Notes under the pieces: generated by a model
Seen by the model: the letters and a program-made list of their open reading frames with translations, nothing else
Told to the model about the DNA's origin: nothing
Databases searched by the model: none
From: Schistocephalus solidus
Lineage: Eukaryota > Platyhelminthes > Cestoda > Diphyllobothriidea > Diphyllobothriidae
Direction of reading: 5' to 3'
Length of the DNA: 64,000 nucleotides
Assembly: GCA_017591395.1 (NCBI GenBank)
Contig: WEDG01005032.1
Coordinates: 28,344-92,343 of the forward strand
Translations under genes and position numbers: made by a program
In this document: positions 45,080 to 56,830 of the stretch, in pieces
Layout: the number at the start of each line of letters is the position of its first letter
Numbering within the stretch: the first letter of the stretch is position 1

Positions 45080-47985
45080 CTAGTTTGCATTTAAATGTGT
45101 CAACAGTTTCTGAAAGCCCCACCTCGTCAGGGAGTCCTGTATGTGCTCCAATGACCCTCTGCGAAAAGGCGTTCCGAAGGACGTCCGTGTGGACCAAATT
45201 CCTCTGCAGTTAAAAGGGATGACCCCACAGATGTTCCGTCCCAGCCAATTCGAAGAAGTCAGCAAATTCTAGGGCAAACTCGCGGCCTATGACAATCCGG
45301 TAGGTTTGGATGAGGCCATCACGTAGTTGCCTGTAATTGAGAGGAAACAAATCAAGTTCAGCCAGTCTGGCTTCGTAAGGCAGATGACTAAGTTTCTTGA
45401 TAATCTTCGTAGCCCTCGCCTGCACTCGTTCCAGCTGTAGATAATTCTTCTTAAACCACGGACGCCGGGCCTGGACGGCATATTCCAAATGAGATCGAAC
45501 AAATTCCCCGTAGGGTTTTCGAAAGAGTTCCTTATCAATCTGCAAAAATCCACGTCTGAGCGCAAATAAGACCTGTGTCGCTCGTTTAGCTGCCTTTAAA
45601 CACTGTGAAGATGGTTTGAGTGAGGAGTTTATAAGAAGACCGAGGTCCTTCTGTACCTCGACAATTGAAAGGGCTGCCCATTGAGAATTTATTAACAGGA
45701 ATCATCCTCCTCACTGGTCTTTCTGGTACGCAATCTTAGGACCACACACTTCCCAACGTTAAAATTTAAGAGCCAACGAGCAGAAAGTTGCTAAGACGGT
45801 TGAGATCCTCTTGAAGTGCGCGCCTATCAGAATCAGATCTGATGACCCTCCAAAATTTAAAATCGTCTGCAAACATGAAAAACCTGCAATCCAGGTCATC
45901 AACACAGTCGTTGATGTACACTTATAAGAGAAACAGCCCTAAGACGGAGCCTTGAGGGACACCACTCAGAACCGGAGTAGGTGTTGGTTTCGAGGTATCG
46001 ACGCACGCAGTTTGCAATCTTCCTGCAAGGAAATGTGCGATCTATGTCAGAAGCATTCCTCTTATGCCAATTTCAGATAATTTTTTGATGAGATATTTGT
46101 GTGGGAAACTGTCAAACGCCTTCTTGAAACCAGTGTATATGAAATCAACTCTACGATCTTCGTCCAATTCGCGAGTCCACTGCTCTGTGGAGGGCAATAA
46201 ACTGGAAAGACAGGAGCGATTCTGTCTGAAGCCATGCTGGATCTCTGAGAGTAATCGGTTTTCTTCGAGGAAATTCATGGTCGCCTTCGTAATTATTAAT
46301 TCCATTATTTTACAGTGAATGGAGGTAAGGCTGACAGGCCGATAATTGTTGACATTAGATCGACCTCACTCTTGTATATGCGGTTATATTTGCTGCCTTC
46401 CACTCGGATGTCAGTTTCCCTGATTAAAATGACGAATTGAATATATGCGCTAGTGGTTTGGATAGTTCGCCGGCCAGTTCTTTTAAGAACTTAACCGGTA
46501 AATCTTCTGGACCAGATGACTTCGCTTCTTTCAGATTTTGCAGCTCTCGTCCCATAAATGGTTCCGGAAAGAGTATATATTCAAGCGCTGGACCGGCATC
46601 TGAAGCAACACTGCTGAAATGGTCAAGCTGAATTTCAGGTTCGCCAGCGAATACCGAGGCAAAGAACCGACCAATGTGCTCGGTTTTCTAGCAATTTTCA
46701 ACGACTTCAACATCATTCACATCCATAAGTACTGCGAATTGGTCCTTAGGTCTTAATCAACTATTGATATAATGGAATAAAATTGAAGGCTTATTTTCCG
46801 CCTGCTGGATAATTCTTAATTCATAGTTCATCCTTGCATGATGGATCATTTTTTGACAGCATTTCGTTGTTGACGAAATTCCTCGAGATATTCTGCTGAC
46901 CCTGTTTCCATGAATACCTGATATTTTTGTTTTCCTTGTTTAATTGCCTGTTAAGTGCTCTTGGTAACCAGGCAGGTTGACTAGTCTTATTTGCAACTGC
47001 ACTGGACAAAAGCGTTCAATCAGATCGATTGAAATCGTCTTAAATGATCGCCAGTCATCCTCCAGATTCCCTTTGAGCAAAGATTCCAATTTCACGGACA
47101 TCAGTTCTTTCTTCATCGCGTTAAAATTGGCCTTCCATATATTTATCTTGCTTTTCATTCGCTTCTGGCACTGAGAATAAAGGGAGTAATCCCGCAGCAG
47201 CGTACTGTGGTCACTCTTACCGATGGGTGCAATAGAATACACTTCATCAATGTTAGAGAAGACCTTCGTAAATAATAGGTCCAGGCAATTGGTTGTCTGG
47301 TTCTCTCATAATCTCGTTGGTATGTTAACCTTCTGTACCAGAGGTTGGTTGAGAGTGAGATCCATTAACTTGCTACCGAAGGAAGTCGGCGCACCGTCAA
47401 CTTTCAGATTTACCCAGTCAACTGTAGGTGCATTGACATTTCTAGCAATAAGCACCTCCTGTTGAATCGCTACTTCCTTGACCAAATGAAGGAGTGACTC
47501 ATCAGCTACACTTTGAATGTTAGGTGGTCTATAGATCGTCAAGAATTGAAGGTTTTGTTAACAATCCTTTGTAAGCTTCATCCAGAAAAGTTCATATTGA
47601 AGGAAGATGGCGTGCGCTGGTTCAACTGCCTGGGTTCCTGTCCTAACGTAATCGGCCACTCCACCTCCCTGTCTATTTTCTCGGTCTCTTCGAAAGAGCT
47701 GGTATCCATCCTTTGAAACCTCGCTATCTGCGATTTCGGCTTTGAGCCACGTTTTGGTAATGGCAACGACATCGGGGTTCAATATGAGACTAGTGCTTTG
47801 AGTTCATCTACTTTCGATAGGAGACTCTGAGCATTGGTATACAAACATCTCAATTTAGACTGAGTAACTCCTCCATTGAGCCTTCTGCTTATTTCATGTG
47901 ATTGAATGCTCGAGTCTGTCAGTGCTTTCCGAGACAAACTGATGTCCATCCCGCATACGCTGATTTCTGATGAGTGGTCGTCCAC
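45080..47985 (-). pseudogene. LINE-H ORF2 (endonuclease-RT), broken
   Basis: Endonuclease: LRCLYTNAQSLLSKVDELK, MNPDVVAITKTWLKAEI (E changed to K in TETW), QGGGVADYVR, VLIARNVNAPTVDW (GDFN lost) and IGKSDHSTLLRDYSLYSQ. RT: PEDLPVKFLKELAGE region, LSEIQHGFRQNRSCLSS, FKKAFDSFPHKYLIKKL, SGVPQGSVLG, FMFADDFKFWRVI (FADD intact). C-terminus: GEFVRSHLEYAVQARRPWF, YNYLQLERVQARATKII, AFSQRVIGAHTGLPDEV. Stops and shifts roughly every 200-300 bases. Confidence 0.85.
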
Positions 47986-48194
47986 CGAGTTCTGGAGTGC
48001 CTTCTTTTTGTTATACGAGCTCTGTACAGTTGAGTTCTTCGTATTTAGTGTCCTCTATCTCAGCGGGGACTAACCTTTGATCATGTACTGGGTCTGTTAC
48101 AAGAAACACCTCTTCATCACTTTTATTATCCTGTCCTTTATTTGGAGCCATTTTCCCCCTGTTCAGTTCTCCTCTTCAGTACTGTTCTCAGCAT

Positions 48195-48557
48195 CTACAT
48201 TTTGTGCATTTCCGTGGGTTCATAATCCAGCTGAAAAAACACATGCCTGTGTAAGTTGCGGAAAGCCATTCTCCGTTCTAGGAGGCGTGAAGCCTGAACA
48301 TCATTTTCAAGAATGATTTTAAGAGGCCTCGGTGATAATAGTTCATGTGAAACATCGGCTTTCCCTAAACGGAATGCTTTGTGCACGGTAGCGTATTCAC
48401 CATCTTGAAGAATCGGACAAGAGTATTCTCGGAAAAGACAGAGTTCAGCACCCAAAGTTCGTGAAAGGTGTCCTGAATGTCGAAAAATAGTGACAGCTCT
48501 CTGAAACAAAGCCCGATTATTCCCTCTTACTTCCGCCCATTCCATTTTAACTACCAA
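48195..48557 (-). CDS. LINE-H ORF1, C-terminal part
   Basis: The frame includes CPILQDGEYATVHKAFRLGK and ADVSHELLSPRPLKIILEND, then RMAFRNLHRHVFFQLDYEP. This matches the LINE-X ORF1 C-terminus (HTVKKAFRLGKADPSHDMKP). The part before GEYATVHKAF does not match ORF1 and is probably in a shifted frame. The 120-residue frame is short for an ORF1 and likely a decayed remnant. Confidence 0.55.
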   Translation of the reverse strand: MVVKMEWAEVRGNNRALFQRAVTIFRHSGHLSRTLGAELCLFREYSCPILQDGEYATVHKAFRLGKADVSHELLSPRPLKIILENDVQASRLLERRMAFRNLHRHVFFQLDYEPTEMHKM

Positions 48558-49773
48558 AAGACATCCCGGTCTTAACCCCTATGGTAGCTAGATACCAGAA
48601 AGTTATTTTCATACACATTTTAGATATACCTCTCAGCCTTTTCTTACTGATTCTCCTTTTATCAATAGTTCTGGCGCAGTTGGCAGTTACTCCTAAAACC
48701 ACAATTACTTCCAACTTAATTACCCACCTCCAAATTTGTTTTAATAAATAACGACAACCCTAGTCTGGATACTCGAACTACACTAAACGTCATATTACTT
48801 AATGCTAGATTTGTTATAAACAAGATGGCAAAACTGAGAGCAATTGCTTTGGAGTTAATGCCCGATGTTTTATTTATAACTGAATCTTGGACCCATCCCT
48901 CAATTTCCGACTCTGACCACTAGGATCTCTACCGTCGAGACCGCATTAGTAAGCGTGGTGGTGACTGTCTTCTCTATATTAAAGCTTCATTTAAGCACTT
49001 CCCACGTCATTCTCTGGTAATTACTGCTTCGTATCCATTATCCTGTCGCCCCGTAAAAAGGCGATTCTCGGATGCATTTACAACCCTCCTAATTCATCAT
49101 CCGACGATGATGCAAAACTTTGTGAAATTTTTAAATTTGTTTCGGAATCCAATTTCAACATTAAAATAATCGCTGGGGATTTTTATTTTCCTGAAATTGA
49201 CTGGTTTTTAAACTTTTTTCACCCAGATTTTAGTCTTTCCTAGATATCATTAATTTTTCTTATTGGTCCCAGATAGTCCATTCTTCAACAAGAGGTAAGC
49301 ATATTTTATAACCTGATTTTCACAAACGACATTGCTCCCCTCTTCGTTGATTTTAAGCAAGGTCTCTTCCAAAGTGACCATACATGAATTCACTTTTGCC
49401 TTCCGATTGTCGCTTCGAAAAAGTCTAGCGCCATTCATACCTATCATGCTTTTGACCTCACAGATATGAGCTTAATTAATAACTTTTTGGACTCATTGGA
49501 CTTATAAGCATCTCTCCTCCATGAACGACGCAGCATATCTTTGTGACTTCATGACAGTCGTTTCAAATAATATCCTGAAATTCGTGCCAACCAACATTCT
49601 CAAGCCTTGTGCTTCAGAATCCACTGCTCATAACTTTCTTTTGCATAGACTAAAGAAATTGAGGAGGCAATTAAAAAATACGTCTACTAGTTCGTTATCT
49701 GTACATCTAAGGATCGCAGAGATTTTTGCATTAGCTTCTAAGATTCGTTTTACAGGTGACAGACAGAGGGAAT

Positions 49774-50250
49774 AATAATAATAGTAATAGTTTTATTTAA
49801 TACCGGTTTACAGGCATTTTCAGATGAACTATTCAGTTGGGGTCAGGCTGGCAGTAAACAAAACTCATGAATATATATCATTATAAGTGTTTTTCCTATC
49901 TTAATGTTATTCAGGAGAAAAAAACTGCCGCCTATAAGGATGATAGCAGTTCAGATCAGGGAAGGGCTAACACAATTTCAGTCTGTTTGCAGTCTTTCTG
50001 TCTTTGCAAGGAACCGGGATTCCACCCCAGGCAAAAGTGCATCCGTGTACGGTTGCTCACTGTCTGCCGAAGAATTCAACGGGTGCAGGCTGCAGAGACG
50101 GTGCCGTACCCCTCAAGGTACCGTGTCAGCGCCCAGAAATATCGGAAACTGTTCTGAATGCAAAAAACTAGTAATAGTTATCTTAGACAAAGAATAACTT
50201 CACTGGATTTTTATATTATGGGGAAATTTATTCCACATGGCTATGGCGCA
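49774..50250 (-). mobile_element. LINE-B 3' end (copy B3), inverted
   Basis: Minus-strand copy of the B 3' region with its (TTA)n tail kept (49774-49795) and stem-loop TCATGAATATA ... TATTCAGGAG at 49865-49917. The 5' limit is at the palindrome TGGCGCACTGAGTGCGCCA (reversed here), where LINE-A sequence begins. It interrupts LINE-A. Confidence 0.82.
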
Positions 50251-53200
50251 CTCAGTGCGCCAAACGCTGCAAAATCTGTTGCTTAACTGTTCCGTTGTCG
50301 ATCCTCCTATAAACGAGGTTATGCAATTCCTCCATTACTAAATGAAGACAAGAAATTCATTCCCGAAGACTCGGACAAGGCAGAATTGTTAAGTGCGTTT
50401 TTTCAAATCATTTGACGAAAGAATCTGAACCGGTTCCAATGTATCAGGCTTCCTGCTTCAATGCTATCAGCACCATTGATTTCTCCTCAGAATTAATTCG
50501 TAAGCAAATAATTCGTCTAAAAAAACTCCCGCAATCTTCGGGAACTGATGGTATTCCAAAACTAAGTTATCAAGAGAGTGCCGAGCTTGCCCCGCTTGCT
50601 TAGCCATATATTATCAGTTTATATTTTTAAACGGATTCTTTCCTGACTCATGGAGTCATCGATTATTCTTCCTGTCTTCAAGTTGGGATCTCGTTCGGAT
50701 GTTAATAATTATCGAGGCGTTCACGAAACCCCGGTTCTAGCAAAACTTCTTGAAAAAAATTACTTTTAATGAAATTCTCGGCTTTTGTCTAGAAAATAAG
50801 CTTTTAAGTGACTCACCATATGATTTTCTACCTGGAAGGTCATGTGAAGTGGGTTACTTAGCTTTTGTTGATCTCGTAACTTCCCTTCGTAATGAGCAAA
50901 AGTCAGTGGTTGTGATGTACTTTGACCTGAGCAAATCCTTTGACAAGGTACCGCACAGACGTCTTCTTGTGAAACTGGAAGCCCGCGGCATCCGGCCTCC
51001 TCTCCTTGACTCAAATATTATATATTGTAGATTTATATATTTTATATTTTGAAGGGTAACAGGCACTGTCCTTAATGACTCTATTAATGTACACTTATCA
51101 TTGCATGTGTACAGTCAATATAAAATGGTGTACATTTAAAAATGTTTGAGTCAAAAGCATAACATAGCTTCAAATGCGTTTTTCACAGCCATAGGCGAAA
51201 CATTTTTGGACGAAAAAGTAGAGCCCGAAAGATTTTTAAAAAGTCTGGTTTTAAGAAATCATGTTGTGACAGTCGTCTCTTGTCAAACATAATGCCATCC
51301 AGCCTTCTTTTAAAATCAGTTATGCTGTCAGACGTAACCATCTCGCTTGGAAACGAGTTCCAAGGTCGTACCACTCGTTGGCTGAAACAAAACTTTCTGA
51401 GGTTCAATCGCGTGCGTTCGCTATTAACCTTGTAAGGATGACCACGCAGATGAGTTGTGCAGACAAAGTCGAAGAAATCCTCCGATCTCAGGGAGGAATC
51501 ATGGCCCCGGATAATCCGGAATGTCCAGAGGAGGCTACACCGTAAGTGCCTGTAGGAAAGAGGAAATAAGTCAAGCTTTTTCAATCTGTGTTGGTACGGT
51601 AAAGTCTTAAGACCGTCAACCATCTTCGTTGCTCTCCGTTGCACCTGTTCGAGGATGTCAAAAGCTTTCTTCATCCACGGTATCCAGACTGAAATTCCGT
51701 AATCTAAATGCGGTCTCACAAAGACGCCATAGACTTTTCCGAAGAGATCAGGGGGGAATATTTTATCTGTGGCCTTTGTCCATTTCTCGTGCGACTGAAG
51801 GGCACTCGTGAGACAGGAACGTCCTGGACGGAAGCCTGTTGGCATCGCATAGGATTTGGTTGTTTTCCAGATAGCGCATTAAATGCCTCTTGATAATACG
51901 CTCCATTATTTTATACGCTATGCAAGTTAAACTGACAGGGCGGTAATTTTCACACTCGAGTCGTGAACCTCGTTTATAGATCGGTGCGATGAATACGCAC
52001 TTCCATTCTTCCGGGAGTTTGCTTTCTTCAAAGGACGTTTGGAATATGATGGACAGTGGTACACGCAGTTCGTTAGCAAGTTCTCTAAGTGCTAATGCAG
52101 GAATTCTTTCCGGCCAAGGCGACTTGACAGGCTTTATACGAAGTAATTCGGTTCTATCTATGGTCGGTGAAAAGTCAAGGTCTAGGTCCTCTGTTGTGGA
52201 TGAGGAGGAGGTGGATGAGGAAGGAAAATGAGGTGTACATATTGGTTGACAAACTGTTGGAATAGCAGCAAAATTAATAGTCTCTCGGGGGAAGACGGTC
52301 TGAAATAATTTTGAAAGAAGGGATGCTTTAACCTGATCTTCGGTCTCCAGTTTTCCACTTGCAGACCTAAGGGCAGGAATCATTTCCTGAATTCTCTTTG
52401 TACTCCGTTTAAAGCCACATAGCATTTTGGGGTGTTCCAACGATGTTTGCAGTATGTTTAGTTCAAACTTCCTCCGCAGCTTAGAAGACCCACATTTACA
52501 AACGTTGCGTTGCTGCTTATATTCCTGTAAGTGAGCATCGGAGCCAGTTTGTCTGTTATGCCTCCAGAAGCGATTTCTTTTTTTTTGAAACAGGCCTGCA
52601 AGTTTGAGTTTATCCACTTTGGACGGTTTGTGGTTGGCTTTCTCCTGAGAGGACAGTTGAGGTAAACAATCATTTTCAATAACGAGCTCAATGTCGGCCG
52701 ATCTTTATTGGTTCCACCATTTAGTTCTGTTTCCCAGGATATCTCTGACATTTGTCTTCTCATGAGTGAGAAGTCTCCCTTCCAAATTTTTCTTTCCCAA
52801 GTATCGGGTAAATTTGGTTTGGAAACAGTGAGTACTCGAAACACAGCGTAATGTGGTCACTTGACCCTAATGGCGGTCGATCCTGTAGGTCTAGCACATT
52901 TTCCTCAGCTCGGGTAAAAATCAGGTCAAGACAGTTTGACTGTTGTCCTTCTCTCGTCCGTGTTCCAAAGGTGACGTTATGACAGAAAAGTTTGTCTGTT
53001 GCCCATTGCATTAGTTTGTGGTTGAAGTTATCTGGCATTCCCTGCGCAGTCCATGTTTTCCAGTCAATATCACGAGCATTAAAATCCCCTACAATGAGGA
53101 CATCTTTCTTCTCGCTGGCTTTGTAGAGTTCCGTTATGAGAATGAGATCCTGATCGGAAGTCTGATAAGGCGAACGGTTCACAACCAATATCGTCAGTGG

Positions 53201-54019
53201 TCTGGAATACTTAGCAGATATAGTAATGCTTAAGACTTCCACATCGCGTAATGGAATTTTTATGTCAGCAATAGCGGTCAGCTTGCGAGTGACATAAACT
53301 ATGACTCCTCCTCCTCGACTTGGACTAACTCTCCTGAAGTGCTGATATCCTCTGAGTGATATTTCAGCATCAGTAATGTCTGCAGTGAGCCACGCTTCAG
53401 TGAAAGCCATTACGTCTGGTTTAATTTCCTCAACAACGTTTCTAAGGTCGTCCAGCTTGTTGAACAGGCTTTGTACATTTGCAGAGATGACTTTCAATGC
53501 TCGATTTGTCGAGGAGACCCAGCCTTCAGTGTTACAGGTTTTGGCCACAGGAAGGACACATTTATCTGGACTATTTGACCGTCTTTGATTTTCAGACGTT
53601 TCTCTCCTCTGCCAATTCTCTCCATCAATTCTTTCCACAGTTCCCTCATTTTGAGTCGTTCCCTTGGCTCGTAGTCCGGCTGAAAAACACTTGTTTTTGT
53701 GATCCCCGTAAAGTCATTCTTCCTTCTAACATAAAAGCTGCCTGGGTTTCATTTTCTAAAATAAATTTTCGAGGCCTTGGGGATATTTTCATGTCGTGGC
53801 TGGGGTCTGCTTTGCCTAGTCGGAAAGCTTTTTTCACGGTGTGAATTTCCCCTCTCTTCAGGACTGCGCTAGCATATGCATGAAGAAGATATAGATTGTG
53901 TGTCACTCGTTCCTTCGAAATGCAGGACGTGGATTCTGGGACAACCCTAATTACGATATTTCGTTTACGATTTATGGGCGAGGTCCTTCTTTGCCCACCC
54001 TCGCTAGGGTGGGAGTTCA
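49822..54019 (-). repeat. Inverted duplication, arm 2
   Basis: Reverse complement of 29283-34146 with one internal 610-base deletion. Arm 2 sits in an intact setting: B3 keeps its tail and LINE-A continues on both sides of the X copy. It is therefore the likely source of the duplicated block. Confidence 0.85.
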
Positions 54020-54023
54020 CAGA
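51013..54023 (-). mobile_element. LINE-X copy X2, 5' truncated, inverted
   Basis: Minus strand, from the ORF1 second half (54020-53646) through ORF2 to the GAAGGGTAACAGG tail at 51050. Flanked by TTGACTC (51006-51012) and TTGATTC (54024-54030), a probable 7-base target duplication with one change. Inserted into LINE-A codons for L-L-D-S. Confidence 0.85.
51183..53638 (-). pseudogene. LINE-X2 ORF2, RT core deleted
   Basis: The endonuclease is open over 292 residues (53638-52760): VISANVQSLFNKLDDLR, MAFTEAWLTADITDAE, VLIVGDFNARDIDWK and GSSDHITLCFEY, so all usual catalytic motifs are kept. RT: KSPWPERIPALALRE, NYRPVSLTCIAYKIMERI, then HEKWTKATDK joins directly to IFPPDLFGKVYGVFVRPH. The 610-base section with AFDSVPH, the GVP(Q/R)G motif and FADD is gone. 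C-terminus: SQRVVRPWNSFPSEMV. Endonuclease only, RT dead. Confidence 0.88.
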
Positions 54024-55856
54024 TTGATTCCTACTTGTCTAACCGCAACCAGAAGGTCTTAGTTGGTAATAGCTAATCTACGCCTCAGCTGATCAAGAGT
54101 GGAGTTTTAAAGGGACGGTGCTAGGTCCCCTACTCTTTTTTTTCTGTACATAAATGAAATTTCAAATATACTCAAAAATTCAAAAACTTTCATTTACACT
54201 GACGATCTCAAGTGCATTAATTCATTTTTTAAAGACACTGCGAATAGTTACGTTGATAAAATCAACACTGAAGTAATTATCCTCTCACGTTGGAGCTCTA
54301 GTTAGCAGATTAAATTTTCTCCATCCAAGAGTAGTTTCATGGGTTTTGGCAACGCCAAGCTTCCTGGGCCCCTAGTTTTTCAAAAATGCACAATTTTAGA
54401 ACGACCAACCATAAGAGACTTAGGCCTAAGTTTCACGAATAAGCTAGCATTATCGTCTCATGCAGATCGGATTTCTGCAAAGGCTGCACAGATATGTGGC
54501 TTTATATCACATTATCTCTTCCTTTCGGAAATAAAATTAAGACTGTACTGCGTGTTTGTTCTTCCCATCCTAGAATACTGCTATTCTCTCTTTGGACTGA
54601 TGAACGCCTCTCATCGCAGTAAGATTGAAACAGTTCAGATGATTTTACTTGAAGACTATTTTTCTCGTGCTGGATCCAGGATCTCTTCTACGGATAGATG
54701 CAAGTTAACAAACATTAAATTTCTGTGGGTAAGAAGACTCGAAGCCGGGCTATTATTCATCTTTTGCGTTAACTCTAGCCCAAATCTCCCACAAATTAAC
54801 GCTGTCACTCCGCTACATAAACTTATGCCACTCATAACTCCTCTATGATAATTTCACCAGACCTCCACAAATAACCGTTCTCAGTTTTTTGCCTCCAAAT
54901 ATGCTTTCATTTGGAATAACCTTCAACTCAAAATTAGGTTTTCATCTACATTTGCGATTTTCAAAACCAAATTATGCAAACATTTAACTTCGGAAAATAT
55001 AAAGTCCTTATTGTCTATTTCCTTCCCGAACTCGTAAATTTTAGAATTTGAAAAAGATCCTCCCGGTATTTGAGGCTGTCCCCTTGACATTATATTGGTT
55101 TCTAAATATGTTTCCATCATCGTTTGCAGAGTCAATCTTCACAGTCACTTTTTTGCTCCCTCTTTTTAACTATCATTGGCAACTCTTGACAACCTTGACA
55201 CTTCCCCTCCGATTTTGCAATCCTCTCAATGGTCTCCGGGATCTGTTGATGATTGTGTCCGGTTCTGATGTTTTCGCATCTTTGTTGATGGACTATGCAG
55301 TCAGCACAGTCAAATCTCGGTGATGATCTTGTGACATCTACTTTCTCCTCTTCGTTTCAACCCTGTTGTAAATGATGAGTTCCTCCCCTCTCACCTCCAT
55401 GTTGGTTATAATCAGCAGCTCTAACTGTTATATTATCTCTCACCCAACAAGGAGCCTTCCGATCCCTCAAACGTTGCCAGCAACATCACAGTTCTATATC
55501 CCATTACATTGTACCAATCCCATCAAATCTAGCTATTAATTTTTTCGTGAAAGTTTTTTTCTCCTAGTTTTTTCCTTAAAAATCGGTGGCTATCCGATCT
55601 CCGCCCCCGATTAAACTGTAGGAGTTTTTTCACTGTTTCATTCCTAGCTCACCGTGTATCCCAAAGCTTGTTGACTATTGTTTTAAAAACGGCGAATCAT
55701 TCTGAATCGGATATGTCTACCATACTACGTATTTCTGCTGTTCACGTGGCTGTTCACATAGTGCAGCTATGATCCGCTCTGTATTTATTTATACTGCGAT
55801 ACTAAGTTTGTAATGATGGGGCCCTCTGGGCCTTAAATATACAAATTATTATTATT

Positions 55857-56830
55857 ATAGCTTTGCTGAATTTTGATACATATGTGTAGGTTATTCCAGA
55901 TTGCTATGGCGTTTACTAAAAAAAACAAGCAAGAGCTAACTGTGCGTGCCAGAGGAAAAAAGGACATGTTGATGACTGGTGCGCCGAGAGTGGTCGAGCT
56001 GCCTCAGAATAGTAAGGCGATTAAAGGTACGATTGTATAAAACAGTTTAAAAAGTTTTGAAAAGTTTAAAAAGAGCAAGATTAAATATCTTAAACAGAAG
56101 AGTTGGAAGCATATCATTTGTGTGAGCCTTAAGAACGCTTTTCGTGACGCCATCTGGTCCAGGACGATGAAATTGACGAAACCGCCGAATGGCTACCGTG
56201 ACGGCCCAGAGGATAAAAGTTATGTTTTCGAGGACGGCAGCGGTTTAAACGAGGATAATCAGAAATAGAGCGACGGAATTTTCACTAACAGTTCTGCACA
56301 AAAAAGCATTGAAGATATCATTCGTCAACTTAGAGTCAGCTATGGGGTTTGCTAAGGCGCCTGGAATTATGGCGTAATGCGTTTTTTTCTGCACTTTCAC
56401 TGTGCAGAAAAAGAGTTTCGCAAAATTTAACAAAGGGATTTTGGCAAGGTAGACCTCATCGGATTTTTTTTCTTCAGACAGCCTCTTAGCCTACTCAAAG
56501 ATTAGTTGGATCAAGGGCGAAACGGACGTTTTGTTTTGTATATGAAAACGACGCGAGCGTCTACGCAGCATACGACAGAAAGATAAAGGGAGGAAAAATT
56601 CATTCTAGACATTAATTTTTTTCTCACGGGATAAAAAACGACACATTAGTGGATCTAGAACTCAGTACAGTGTATCAGTACAAACAGTCGTATCCAACCA
56701 CTGGAATAAGTCACACTAATCTTGGGAATTAAGATGTATAAGTAATTCCCCCATATTTGTTGATCGGAAATCACGAAAAAATATATTTTTTGATAAAGTT
56801 TCGTTAGACTCGAGTTCAAGTATAGAAACA
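55857..56830. other. Unassigned; may hold LINE-D 5' region
   Basis: AT-rich, with fragments such as KSIEDIIRQLRVSYG on the plus strand near 56310 that could be the end of an ORF1. No confident domain. It precedes LINE-D ORF2 directly. A strong small hairpin lies at 56384-56412. Confidence 0.4.
56384..56412. repeat. Perfect hairpin, 11-base stem
   Basis: TTTTTCTGCAC and GTGCAGAAAAA flank the loop TTTCACT. Every stem base pairs. Function unknown; it lies in the possible LINE-D 5' region. Confidence 0.85.

Larger units (their letters stand above)
44885..48600 (-). mobile_element. LINE-H, near full length, inverted
   Basis: ORF1 (48557-48195), ORF2 (47985-45080) and a 3' end TCCCTTAAATAAAGTGACTT near 44885. 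Minus strand. Order and motifs as in LINE-X, but a distinct family. Its 5' end meets a LINE-A on the opposite strand near 48600-48640. Confidence 0.85.
48640..55856 (+). mobile_element. LINE-A copy carrying two nested insertions
   Basis: LINE-A sequence occurs at 48640-49775 (endonuclease: ILGCIYNPPNSSSDDD, IIAGDFYFPEIDW), 50250-51012 (RT: DKAELLSAFFQI, FDLSKSFDKVPHRRLLVKL) and 54023-55856 (SYLSNRNQKVLVGNS, IYTDDLKC where YADD is expected, NIKFLWVRRLEAG, 3' UTR). Codons run on across the 51012/54023 gap. The 3' end has the T-tract stem-loop at 55550-55636 and the CCTTAAATATACAA end. All frames are broken. Confidence 0.8.
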
